A DNA stretch of 64,000 bases from Jejuia sp040720935 (lineage in GTDB: Bacteria; Bacteroidota; Bacteroidia; Flavobacteriales; Flavobacteriaceae): contig NZ_JBFDAE010000005.1 of assembly GCF_040720935.1 (NCBI RefSeq), positions 1 through 64,000 on the forward strand, in the 5' to 3' direction. Of this stretch, positions 41,734-51,300 are shown piece after piece. A model generated the notes under the pieces. It made no database searches, had not been told where the DNA came from, and saw nothing but the letters and a program-made list of their open reading frames with translations. Both the position numbers and the translations under genes were made by a program. Within the stretch, counting starts at the first letter, position 1. Each line of letters starts with the position of its first letter.

Positions 41734-42321
41734 ATGAGCGAAAAAAAAATTCACGAAGACCAGAAATATATAGACGGATTGCTTAAAAACAATGCCTTTA
41801 TCATACAATCTATATATGATAAGCATGTGCCAAAAGTGATAAACTATATAAAACAGAATAGTGGAAGCGCAGATGAAGCTAAAGATGTTGTCCAAGACAC
41901 TTTAATAACCATATATAATCAAGCAAGCGAAAAAAAGTTGCAATTAACCTGTCCGTTTGATGCCTATTTCTTTTTACTCTGCAAGCGTAAATGGTTAAAC
42001 GTTTTAAAAAAATCTTCCCATAAAGAGGTAACAATTAACGAGGAAGTGTTATCTAAAGGTGACGAGGCCCAAGAACTAGCTTTTGAAACCTCAGTATTTG
42101 GCGAAAAACAAGCCTTATTTACAGAGATGTTCAATAAATTAGGGACAGCGTGCAAGGATTTGTTAACCGCTACTTTTAAGATAAAATCCATGGAAGAAGT
42201 GGCAAAAAGTTTAGGTGTTAGTTATGCCTATGCTAGAAAAAAGAAGTCCTTATGCATTGGGAAATTAACAGAACTGGTTCAAGGCTCGCCTAAATTTAAC
42301 CACATATCAAATGAATTTTAG
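41734..42321 (+). CDS. ECF-type RNA polymerase sigma factor
   Basis: 195 aa. Region 2 at 25-100 (IQSIYDKHVPKVINYIKQNSGSADEAKDVVQDTLITIYNQ, then FDAYFFLLCKRKWLN) and region 4 at 125-190 (LGTACKDLLTATFKIKSMEEVAKSLGVSYAYARKKKSLC). No regulatory extension. Divergent from three minus-strand genes that share one promoter motif, so it is the likely sigma for them. Followed by a TM/TPR protein 33 bp later. Confidence 0.9.
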   Translation: MSEKKIHEDQKYIDGLLKNNAFIIQSIYDKHVPKVINYIKQNSGSADEAKDVVQDTLITIYNQASEKKLQLTCPFDAYFFLLCKRKWLNVLKKSSHKEVTINEEVLSKGDEAQELAFETSVFGEKQALFTEMFNKLGTACKDLLTATFKIKSMEEVAKSLGVSYAYARKKKSLCIGKLTELVQGSPKFNHISNEF

Positions 42322-42353
42322 AGTTTATTTGGTATTAAAAACACGTAATTGTT

Positions 42354-43100
42354 ATGGACGATCAAAATTACATACTGTTTGAAGCGTATTTATCTGATGA
42401 ATTATCTAAAGATGAAATAATTGCTTTTGAAACCAGGTTAAAAACGGAATCTGAATTTCATCAGGCATTTGAAACTTATAAAGAACTCTCTTCTTTTCTA
42501 GAGCATAAGTTTGAAAATGAAGCAGCCTCACATGCATTTCAAAAGAATTTAAATAAAATTTCTGAAGCTCATTTTAATAAAGTTGAAGAAACGGTTGGCT
42601 CTAAAGGCACGACTAAAACCTATACCTTAATGAAGTATCTCGTTGCGGCATGTGTTGTTGTGCTATTCGGGATTTTCAGCTTGAATCAATTTTCAAGTCC
42701 AACTTATGGCGATTATGCGGATTACAATCAGATAAGTTTAACCGTTAGAGGAGCTAATAGTAAATTGTTGCAAACCGCCGAAAATGCTTTTAATACGAAA
42801 GATTTTGCTAAGGCTGAAGAAGCTTTTAGTCGGTTAATAGCTGAAGATGAAACCAATTCAGAATTGAAATTGTATAGCGCAATTTCCAATATTGAATTAA
42901 ATAATTTTGAAACTGCTGATGGATTATTAGAAGATTTAAGAAGAGGAAATTCAGCATTCAAACATAAAGCCACGTGGTATTTGGCATTAAGTAAATTAAA
43001 ACAAGATAATGAAACAGCATGTTTTGAGATTTTGAAAACAATTCCTGAAGATGCAGAAGATTATGAGAAAGCGCAAAAATTGATTAAGAAATTAGATTAA
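42354..43100 (+). CDS. TM- and TPR-protein, putative sigma-factor partner
   Basis: 248 aa. An N-terminal cytoplasmic part of 95 residues (FEAYLSDELSKDEIIAFETRLKTESEFHQAF, similar to zinc-less anti-sigma starts of Bacteroidota), one TM helix at about 95-113 (YLVAACVVVLFGIFSL), and a periplasmic TPR-like C-terminus (ENAFNTKDFAKAEEAFSRLIAEDETNSELKLYSAISNIELNNFETA). Downstream of an ECF sigma gene, it probably binds or restrains it from the membrane. Confidence 0.75.
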   Translation: MDDQNYILFEAYLSDELSKDEIIAFETRLKTESEFHQAFETYKELSSFLEHKFENEAASHAFQKNLNKISEAHFNKVEETVGSKGTTKTYTLMKYLVAACVVVLFGIFSLNQFSSPTYGDYADYNQISLTVRGANSKLLQTAENAFNTKDFAKAEEAFSRLIAEDETNSELKLYSAISNIELNNFETADGLLEDLRRGNSAFKHKATWYLALSKLKQDNETACFEILKTIPEDAEDYEKAQKLIKKLD

Positions 43101-43116
43101 ATGAATTGTTTGCGTT

Positions 43117-43188
43117 GACCTGCGAGGTTTCAAAAACCTTGTAGGTCTTATTAAAGAAACCTACAAGGTCTCCAAGACCTCGCAGGTT
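43117..43188. repeat. Double palindrome (ACCTGCGAGGT...ACCTCGCAGGT)
   Basis: ACCTGCGAGGT-6-ACCTTGTAGGT and its inverted partner ACCTACAAGGT-7-ACCTCGCAGGT, so the two halves pair as one long stem. Belongs to the family seen at 15187, 36608 and 43250. Confidence 0.85.
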
Positions 43189-43249
43189 AAAAACAAAATA
43201 CTGAAAAGTCATCATTTAAAAGTAATGGATTTTTATTAGTGAATTGCTT

Positions 43250-43287
43250 AGACCTTTCAGGTTTTCAAAACCTGAAAGGTCTTTTTC
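43250..43287. repeat. AGACCTTTCAGG palindrome
   Basis: AGACCTTTCAGGTTTT and AAAACCTGAAAGGTCT, 16-bp arms, followed by TTTTT; it may also end transcription. A direct repeat of ATCCGTGAAATC type follows at 43288-43320. Confidence 0.85.
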
Positions 43288-43346
43288 AATCCATGAAAAT
43301 CCGTGAAATCTGTGTCCGCCTTCAAATACTTCATTATTTTTACAAC

Positions 43347-44114
43347 ATGATAATTACCGACACCCACACCCATTTATACAGCGAAGCTTTTGATGACGAT
43401 AGAAACGAGATGATTAACCGTGCCATTAAAAAAGGTGTCTCCCGGTTTTTTATCCCGGCCATCGATTCTACCTATACGGCATCCATGCTTCAGTTAGAAA
43501 AAGACTTTCCTGAAAATATCTTTTTAATGATGGGTTTACATCCCACCCACGTCAAAGAAAATTATAAAGATGAATTAAAACATGTTGAGGAAATGCTCGC
43601 CCAACGACAATTTTATGCAGTAGGCGAAATTGGAATTGACTTATACTGGGATACATCAACATTAGAAATTCAGAAAGAAGCATTCAAACATCAAATTCAA
43701 CTCGCTAAACACTATAAATTACCTATTGTAATTCATTGTCGCCAAGCTTTCGATGCAATTTTTGAAGTTCTGGAAAGTGAAAAAAGTGAGGATTTATTTG
43801 GGATTTTTCATTGTTTTACTGGAACTTTAGAGCAAGCACATAAGGCTATCTCCTATAATTTGAAATTGGGAATTGGAGGAGTGGCAACCTTCAAAAACGG
43901 AAAAATAGATCAATTTTTAAATGAGATAGATTTAAAACATATCGTTTTAGAGACAGATGCGCCATATTTATCGCCTGTACCATATAGAGGAAAACGTAAT
44001 GAAAGCGCTTATATAATTAATGTATTAGAAAAATTATCGGATATTTATAATATTCCAAAAGAAGAAATTGCAGCCATAACTACTCAAAACTCAAAAGACG
44101 TTTTCAAAATATGA
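43347..44114 (+). CDS. tatD: TatD-family hydrolase
   Basis: 255 aa from MIITDTHTHLYSEAFDDD. A longer frame starts at 43239 but its extra 36 codons are translated palindromic repeat and are rejected. Metal-site residues: THTH, GEIGIDLYWD, VIHCRQA, GIFHCFTG, VLETDAPYLSPVPYRGKRNES. Metal-dependent DNase/deacylase family. Overlaps ansA by 4 bp (ATGA). Confidence 0.92.
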   Translation: MIITDTHTHLYSEAFDDDRNEMINRAIKKGVSRFFIPAIDSTYTASMLQLEKDFPENIFLMMGLHPTHVKENYKDELKHVEEMLAQRQFYAVGEIGIDLYWDTSTLEIQKEAFKHQIQLAKHYKLPIVIHCRQAFDAIFEVLESEKSEDLFGIFHCFTGTLEQAHKAISYNLKLGIGGVATFKNGKIDQFLNEIDLKHIVLETDAPYLSPVPYRGKRNESAYIINVLEKLSDIYNIPKEEIAAITTQNSKDVFKI

Positions 44115-45142
44115 GTCAAACCAAACCAAACATATTATTGATATATACGGGCGGAACCATTGGTATGGTAAAAGATATCAAAACGGGAGCTTTGCATGCT
44201 TTCAACTTTAAAAACCTCATAAAACAAATCCCGGAATTACAGCTTTTAGATTGTAACATAGAAACCGTTTCATTTGAAAACCCCATAGATTCTAGTAACA
44301 TGAATCCAGAAAACTGGGTCCAAATTGCCGAAATTATTGAAGCCAATTATAATAAGTTTGATGGTTTTGTAGTGCTTCATGGAAGCGATACGATGAGTTA
44401 TACAGCGTCGGCATTAAGTTTTATGTTAGAGAATTTAGCTAAACCAGTTGTTTTTACAGGCTCTCAATTGCCAATAGGTGATTTAAGAACAGATGCCAAG
44501 GAAAATTTAATCACTTCAATTCAAATAGCATCATTACAAGAACATAACTCATCTGTAATAAAAGAAGTCTGTTTGTATTTTGAATATAAATTGTATCGAG
44601 GTAACCGAACCACTAAAATTAACGCAGAACATTTTCAAGCCTTTAATTCCTTAAACTATCCGTGTTTGGTGGAATCGGGAGTGCATTTAAAGGTAAATCA
44701 TCAATATGTATTAAAGCCTAAAGCGGATAAACCTTTAAATGTCCACAAAATTCTAGATAATAATATTGCTTTAGTTAAGCTGTTTCCTGGGATTACCGAA
44801 TCTTTTTTAAGGAGTGCCTTAAACACTAAAAATTTAAAAGCCGTAATTTTAGAAACCTATGGGTCAGGTAATTGCACCACAGGAAATTGGTTTCTAGAGA
44901 TATTAAAGAAAACTATTTCAAAAGGTATAGCTATTATAAACGTAACGCAATGTGTAGGCGGAAGTGTAAATATGGGGCAGTATGAAACCAGTAACGGACT
45001 ATTAAAAATAGGAGTCATATCCGGAAAAGATATGACGACAGAATCTGCGATTACAAAATTAATGTACTTATTAGGGAAATCTTATTCTGGTAAATTGCTC
45101 AAAATGAAGTTTGAAACCCCTTTAAGAGGGGAAATGTCGTAA
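44111..45142 (+). CDS. ansA: Type I L-asparaginase
   Basis: 343 aa. Both catalytic threonine motifs are intact: LIYTGGTIGMVKD at 11-23 and VLHGSDTMSYTASALSFML near 88. Also VFTGSQLPIGDLRTDAKENL. No signal peptide, so cytoplasmic. Hydrolyses asparagine to aspartate and ammonia. Overlaps the tatD stop by 4 bp. Confidence 0.94.
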   Translation: MSQTKPNILLIYTGGTIGMVKDIKTGALHAFNFKNLIKQIPELQLLDCNIETVSFENPIDSSNMNPENWVQIAEIIEANYNKFDGFVVLHGSDTMSYTASALSFMLENLAKPVVFTGSQLPIGDLRTDAKENLITSIQIASLQEHNSSVIKEVCLYFEYKLYRGNRTTKINAEHFQAFNSLNYPCLVESGVHLKVNHQYVLKPKADKPLNVHKILDNNIALVKLFPGITESFLRSALNTKNLKAVILETYGSGNCTTGNWFLEILKKTISKGIAIINVTQCVGGSVNMGQYETSNGLLKIGVISGKDMTTESAITKLMYLLGKSYSGKLLKMKFETPLRGEMS

Positions 45143-45216
45143 AAATACCCGTTAAAGTTTTAGCGTTTCATATTTTTTTTGTTATTTGGACATCCTTAAA
45201 AGTACGATTGAATTAA

Positions 45217-45304
45217 AGAGAGGTGGCCGAGTGGTCGAAGGCGCACGCTTGGAAAGCGTGTATACCTCAAAAGGGTATCGAGGGTTCGAATCCCTTCCTC
45301 TCTG
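45217..45304 (+). tRNA. tRNA-Ser (GGA)
   Basis: Acceptor AGAGAGG/CCTCTCT, D arm GCCGAGTGGTCGAAGGC, anticodon stem CACGC/GCGTG with loop TTGGAAA (anticodon GGA), long variable arm, T arm AGGGTTCGAATCCCT, discriminator G. Class II tRNA. Confidence 0.96.
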
Positions 45305-45378
45305 CACAATTAATTATTTTTTAATTGTATTTTTTTTATATCTTTAACACTTTAACTAATAAAATTAAGATTTAGAAC

Positions 45379-46155
45379 ATGAAAAGATTATTTTCTATCC
45401 TAGCCATAACAGGAATGATGGTATTTGGAACAGCAAATGCAACTACGAATGCAACAGTCACTACTGCTGCTACAACTGTTGTAACTACTCAGGAATCTGA
45501 AACCACAGCAACTGCTGAAAAAGAACTTGGGTTTCATCAAGGATTAAAAAAGCGTTTTATTGAAGGAGGTCCTGGTTTTATGGGGATTGTACTTTTATGT
45601 TTAATTCTTGGACTAGCCATCGCTATCGAGAGAATTATCTTTTTAAACCTTTCTACTACAAATACAAAAAAATTAACCCAAAACGTTGAAGATGCATTGG
45701 CATCTGGCGGTGTTGAAGCTGCAAAAGAAGTTTGTAGAAATACAAAGGGCCCTATCGCGTCCATCTTCTATCAAGGTTTAGACAGAACAGACGAAGGTAT
45801 AGAGGCAGCAGAAAAAGCTGTTGTAGCCTACGGAGGTGTTCAAATGGGACAATTAGAAAAGAATGTATCTTGGATTTCATTATTTATCGCTCTGGCGCCA
45901 ATGCTTGGTTTCATGGGTACGGTAATTGGTATGATTCAAGCATTCGATAAAATTGAAGCTGCAGGTGATATGAATCCATCATTAGTAGCAGGAGGTATTA
46001 AAGTAGCACTTTTAACTACAGTATTTGGTTTGGTTGTTGCAATTATACTTCAAATTTTTTACAATTATATTATTGCTAAAATTGATAGCATTGTTAATGA
46101 TATGGAAGATTCTTCTATCACATTAATGGATTTGCTAATCAGACACAAGAAGTAA
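45379..46155 (+). CDS. exbB: MotA/TolQ/ExbB proton channel protein
   Basis: 258 aa. N-terminal signal or TM region (RLFSILAITGMMVFG), then three TM helices (GFMGIVLLCLILGLAIAIE, LFIALAPMLGFMGTVIGMIQAF, VALLTTVFGLVVAIILQIFYNYI) with the typical GTVIGMI and TTVFGL motifs. Forms the energising complex for TonB-dependent transport with the two ExbD proteins downstream. Confidence 0.93.
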   Translation: MKRLFSILAITGMMVFGTANATTNATVTTAATTVVTTQESETTATAEKELGFHQGLKKRFIEGGPGFMGIVLLCLILGLAIAIERIIFLNLSTTNTKKLTQNVEDALASGGVEAAKEVCRNTKGPIASIFYQGLDRTDEGIEAAEKAVVAYGGVQMGQLEKNVSWISLFIALAPMLGFMGTVIGMIQAFDKIEAAGDMNPSLVAGGIKVALLTTVFGLVVAIILQIFYNYIIAKIDSIVNDMEDSSITLMDLLIRHKK

Positions 46156-46176
46156 TAATTTAAAATTGTAACTATT

Positions 46177-46611
46177 ATGAAAAAAATATTAACCATAGTA
46201 TTAGCAATAGTTGGGATACTTTCCATAGTGTTTCTGGCTATGATAATATCAGCAGGCGATGAAGCTGTTAAGGCAGGGGAATCTAGCGGTAGCGTAGATA
46301 CTTTTATGTATATAGCATACTTGATTTTATTACTTACTTTAGCTTTTGTTGTTATTTTCAGCTTAAAGAATATATTTACGAACCCAGATACACTAAAAAG
46401 TACTGTTAAAGGTGTCGGAGCATTTGCTATAGTAGCTTTAATATGCTATTTTGGATTGGCTCAAGGTGAGGAAACAATTCTTAAAGATGGAAACGTCTTT
46501 TCTGAAGGAGGATCAAAGTTATTGGGAGCAGGACTATATTTATTCTATGCACTTATTCTAATTGCAGGTGGATCAATGTTGTTCTTCGGAATTAAAAAAA
46601 TGATTAAATAA
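46177..46611 (+). CDS. Four-TM membrane protein of the exb cluster
   Basis: 144 aa with hydrophobic helices at about 4-24, 45-65, 83-103 and 118-138. No known family, but proteins of this size and topology are usual between exbB and exbD in flavobacteria. Spacing is 21 bp upstream and 2 bp downstream. Probably an accessory part of the complex. Confidence 0.75.
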   Translation: MKKILTIVLAIVGILSIVFLAMIISAGDEAVKAGESSGSVDTFMYIAYLILLLTLAFVVIFSLKNIFTNPDTLKSTVKGVGAFAIVALICYFGLAQGEETILKDGNVFSEGGSKLLGAGLYLFYALILIAGGSMLFFGIKKMIK

Positions 46612-46613
46612 TT

Positions 46614-47222
46614 ATGGCAAAAAGATCAGCACCAGAAGTAAATGCAGGCTCTATGGCCGATATTGCCTTCTTGTTATTGATATTTTTCTTGGTGACTACA
46701 ACCATTGAGAAAGATTCGGGGATTAACCGAAAGTTACCCCCAATTGAAGACAATACCGAGCCGCCTATTATAAAACAAAAGAATATTTTTACTGTTTTAA
46801 TTAATAAGCATGACCAACTACTTGTTGAGGACGAATCTATGGACATCAAAGATTTAAGACAAGCAGCTGTTGCTTTTTTGGATAATGGTGGTGATGGTTC
46901 TTGTTCTTTTTGTCAAGGAGCTAAGGATCCAAAATCATCCGATAATCCAGATAAGGCAATTATTTCTTTAAAGAATGACCGTGAGACGTCCTATGCAGCC
47001 TACATTTCTGTTCAAAATGAGTTGGTTGCAGCATATAATATTTTAAGAAATAGGCGTGCTTTAGAACTTGGACCTTCCAAAGGTTTTCCAAATATGGATT
47101 TTATACAAATGGAAAACATGTATAATGACGTTAGGTGGAGCGGTAATAAAACGAAATTGAAAGCACTTATAGAGCAAATCAAAACGGAGATTCCACAAAA
47201 GCTCTCTGAAGTAGTTGAGTAA
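46614..47222 (+). CDS. exbD: ExbD/TolR-family protein 1
   Basis: 202 aa, longer than E. coli ExbD. One TM helix near the start (MADIAFLLLIFFLVTTTIEKD) with the critical Asp, then a periplasmic part containing an extra Cys-bearing insert (GSCSFCQGAKDPKSSDNPDKAI). Two ExbD proteins in tandem are usual in this phylum. Confidence 0.92.
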   Translation: MAKRSAPEVNAGSMADIAFLLLIFFLVTTTIEKDSGINRKLPPIEDNTEPPIIKQKNIFTVLINKHDQLLVEDESMDIKDLRQAAVAFLDNGGDGSCSFCQGAKDPKSSDNPDKAIISLKNDRETSYAAYISVQNELVAAYNILRNRRALELGPSKGFPNMDFIQMENMYNDVRWSGNKTKLKALIEQIKTEIPQKLSEVVE

Positions 47223-47255
47223 AAAAACAAATTAGAATTAAATAACTTAAAGAGT

Positions 47256-47738
47256 ATGTCTAAGTTTAAAAAGAAAGGGGATGGAGGATTAGCACCTATT
47301 AATACGGCGTCTTTACCTGATATTGTTTTTATGTTATTATTCTTTTTTATGGTGGCTACCGTAATGAGAGAAGATACACTTAAAATTAAAAATTCATTAC
47401 CACTTGCAGATCAAGTTGAAAAACTGGATAAAAAGAACCCTGTAAGTTATATTTACATGGGAAGACCAAGTGAAAACTATAAAAAATACGGTACTGAGGC
47501 TAAAATTCAGTTGAATGATAATTTTGCTGATGTGAGTGAAGTAGCTGCTTTTATCGCTGCCGAACGCGCTGCTCTAAGGGAGGAACTTGTAAACTACTTA
47601 ACTGTGTCGCTTAAAGTAGATAAAGATGCAAATATGGGTATTGTAGGTGATGTAAAGCAGGAATTGAGAAAGGTTAATGCTTTAAAAATCAATTACACTA
47701 CTGGTACAGGTGATGCAATTTCTAACATGACGAAATAA
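47256..47738 (+). CDS. exbD: ExbD/TolR-family protein 2
   Basis: 160 aa. TM helix LPDIVFMLLFFFMVATVMR with the conserved Asp, then a periplasmic domain ending VNALKINYTTG. Last gene of the cluster; a terminator follows. Confidence 0.92.
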   Translation: MSKFKKKGDGGLAPINTASLPDIVFMLLFFFMVATVMREDTLKIKNSLPLADQVEKLDKKNPVSYIYMGRPSENYKKYGTEAKIQLNDNFADVSEVAAFIAAERAALREELVNYLTVSLKVDKDANMGIVGDVKQELRKVNALKINYTTGTGDAISNMTK

Positions 47739-47774
47739 AATCTTATTAGTATAAATATTCTTAATGAATATTGT

Positions 47775-47806
47775 AAAAGTCGAGAATATAATTCTCGACT
47801 TTTTTA
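47775..47806 (+). terminator. Terminator of the exb cluster
   Basis: AAAAGTCGAGAAT pairs with ATTCTCGACTTTT, followed by TTATG. Confidence 0.85.
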
Positions 47807-47885
47807 TGCGATATAAATTATAAAACTGGTCATATGGAGCTAATATTTATTAACTTTAGGCAGAACCATTTCTTATCATAAAAAA

Positions 47886-48326
47886 ATGCTACTACATAAT
47901 TCTCAAAATCTTACATTCTTTAATCCTAGAGTTTTAAACAATTCAGGTGCGCCTTTTTTTGATATGGGCATATCGGCTGGATTTCCTTCTCCTGCTGATG
48001 ATTTTAAAGAGGAGTGTTTATCGTTGGATAAAGAACTTGTAAAGAACAAAGAAGCTACGTTTTTTGCTCGAGTAAGCGGACAATCCATGATTGGTGCGGG
48101 ACTTGATGATAATGACTTATTGGTGATAGATAGAAGTTTGGAACCAGCACATAATAAGATAGCTGTATGTTTCTTAGATGGGGAGTTTACCGTAAAACGA
48201 TTAAAAGTTCAAGGAGATGGTGTTTGGTTGCAACCAGAAAATTCCAATTATTCGCCAATAAAAATTACGGATGAAAATAACTTCATTATTTGGGGGCTCG
48301 TTACCAGCGTCATAAAGAAAGTATAA
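47886..48326 (+). CDS. umuD: UmuD-like S24 peptidase
   Basis: 146 aa. Self-cleavage site SAG near 32 (DMGISAGFPSPADD), catalytic Ser in VSGQSMIGAGL and Lys in GEFTVKRLKV. Usually followed by a Y-family polymerase gene (umuC); here the next gene is an unrelated VCBS lipoprotein. It lacks a LexA DNA-binding domain. An SOS role for the unit is inferred. Confidence 0.9.
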   Translation: MLLHNSQNLTFFNPRVLNNSGAPFFDMGISAGFPSPADDFKEECLSLDKELVKNKEATFFARVSGQSMIGAGLDDNDLLVIDRSLEPAHNKIAVCFLDGEFTVKRLKVQGDGVWLQPENSNYSPIKITDENNFIIWGLVTSVIKKV

Positions 48327-48353
48327 TAGTACTACAACCATTTTTGTGAGGTC

Positions 48354-51300
48354 ATGAATTTTAAATTTTATTTTTTCCTACTGATTTTATCGCTTTGTTT
48401 AGGCTGTAAAGAAAATATCGATAGGTCTTATTATGAGGATGAAACAGATGTAGTTTTTACCAATATACCTGCATCATATTCTCATATTAATTTCAAGAAT
48501 TCTATTGAAGAAAACCAAGACCTCAACTTTTTAAATTATACGTATGTCTATAACGGAGGAGGTGTGGCAGTTGGCGACATAAACAACGATGGGCTGGAAG
48601 ATGTATATTTTACATCAAATCAAAATTCAAACAAGTTATATTTAAATAAAGGCGGTTTTGTATTCGAGGATATTACAGAAAGCGCAGGAGTAACAGATAA
48701 AAATGGCTGGAGTACCGGTGTTACCATGATAGATATCAATAACGATGGTTGGTTAGATATCTATGTATGTAAATCTGGAAGTTTAAACACTATGGTTTTC
48801 CGCAGAAATCAACTTTTTATAAATCAAAAGGATAATACTTTTAAAGAAGAAGCTAAAAAATATGGTGTAACGGGCGGTTACGCATTTTCTACGCAATCCT
48901 ATTTTTTTGATTACGATAAAGATGGCGATTTGGACATGTATCTTGTAAATCATCGCCCAGATTTTAACAGTCAAATTTCAATCGATTTAAACTTAAATAA
49001 GCCATTGACTTTAGAACATTCCGATGCATTATTTAGAAACGATAACGGAAGGTATTATAACATCACAAGGCAAGCAGGTGTAGCAAATAACGCATGGGGA
49101 TTAAGTGCCTCAATCGGAGATTTCAACAATGATGGATGGCAAGATATTTACGTTGCCAACGATTTTTATGAACCAGATTTCTTATACATCAACAATCAAG
49201 ATGGCACATTTACAGAATCGTGTAAAGATTATTTTAAGCATATTCCAACCAATAGTATGGGGAGCGATTTTGCCGATATAAATAATGATCTATTGCCAGA
49301 TTTAGTGGTGTTGGACATGATGGCTGCCGATAGAAAACGAGGCAAGGAAAATATGGCAACCATGAGCACCAATAATTTTAACTTAATGGTTAACAATGGC
49401 TATCACTATCAATATATGTCTAATATGTTGCAGCTAAATAACGGAAATGGCGCATATAGCGAAATAGGACAACTAACAGGTATTGCAAAAACAGACTGGA
49501 GTTGGACACCCCTTATTGCCGATTTTGATAACGATGGATTTAATGATCTTTTTGTAACAAATGGCATAGAAAGAGACTTGACCAATCAGGATTTTAAGCA
49601 TCAAATTGCTGAGGATATTATGAGTAATAAAAAGTTTAGTTTAGATGAAGCACTTAACATGGTGCCTTCAACAAAACTGAATAATTATATGTTTCTCAAT
49701 AATAAGGATCATACATTTGACGATGTGAGTTCAAACTTTGGATTTGATATTAAAGTGAATTCTAACGGAGCAGCATACGCAGATTTTGATAATGATGGCG
49801 ATTTAGATTTGGTTTTGAATAACCAGTCGGACATGGCATCATTGTATCGAAATAACTCTGATGCAAACAACTATATCAAATTATCATTTAAAGGGTCAAA
49901 TAATAACACAAAGGGTATTGGAACTCAAGCGGTAATTTATTCTCAAAACTCAAAGCAAATAAAAGAAGTGAACCCCAGTAGAGGTTATCAATCTTCAGTA
50001 AGCTATAATTTGAATTTTGGTTTAGGAAAAGCCAAAGTTATAGATAGTATTCGTATTCTTTGGAACGATGGTAAATCGGAATTGATGACCAACGTTAAAG
50101 CGAATCAAAATCTAGAAGTATCATATTCAAACGCTAGAAATAAGACCATTTTAGAACCAAATCACACTTCAAGATTTGAAACAATTAGTTCTAGTGACTT
50201 AGGAATTCAATATGAACATCATCCAGTCGATTTTAATGATTATGATTTACAATTGTTACTCCCACAAAAACAATCTACAATTGATAATGCACTAGCTGTT
50301 GTCGATGTTAATAATGATGGTTTGGATGATGTTTTCATAGGAAACACAAGTGGTTATGCAGCGGAATTATACATTCAAAATAAAGAAGGAACATTTTCTT
50401 TGAAAAACAATTCAATATTTGAAAAGGATAAAAAATTCAATGATAATAATGCCTTGTTTTTTGATGTAGATGGCGATGATGATTTAGATCTATACGTTGC
50501 TACAGGGAATTATAGTGATAAAGAAAATAGTAGTTTACTTCAAGACCGATTGTATATTAATGATGGAAAAGGAAACTTTTCCAAAGGAAAACTGCCTAAA
50601 ATGCTTAGTGTTACAAAAGCAATTGCTACCAACGATTTTGATGGTGATGGCGATTTAGATGTGTTTGTTGGTGGTAGAGTTGTTCCAGGGAAATATCCAA
50701 ATGCTCCAAAATCTTATCTATTGGAAAACAGAAATGGGACTTTAGTTGATGCAACAAAAAATATAGCTCAAGGAATTCAAAATATTGGATTGGTAAATGA
50801 TGCAATCTTTTCTGATTATGATAAAGATGGTGATGCAGATTTAATGATTGTAGGCGAATGGATGCCAATATCTGTATTCAATAATGAAAATGGAAAATTT
50901 TCTAAAGTTGAATTAGAAACAGACAATATTAGGGGTTGGTTTCAAACGATAAAAAATATTGATTTTGATGGAGATGGGGACGATGATTATTTCGTCGGCA
51001 ATTTAGGGAAGAACAATAAATTTCATCCAAAAGAAGATAAACCATTGCATATTTACGCTAATTATTTTGACGGCAATAACAGTTATGATATCGCATTAAG
51101 CAAGGAGTCTGAAGGTAATTTATTTCCAGTTCGCGGCAAAGAATGTTCATCTGAACAAACCCCTTTTTTAAAGGAAAAGTTTAAAACGTATAAAGATTTT
51201 GCTGCTTCAAATCTATTTGATGTTTATGGGAAAGAGAAAATAGAGGAAGCATTACATCTTAAAGTAACTAGTTTTTCTTCTTACTATATTGAAAACAAAG

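Noticed and set aside
43239..43346. 36-residue N-terminal extension of TatD
   Set aside because: The extension is translated palindromic repeat and AT-rich spacer; TatD proteins start at the MIITDTHTHLY segment.
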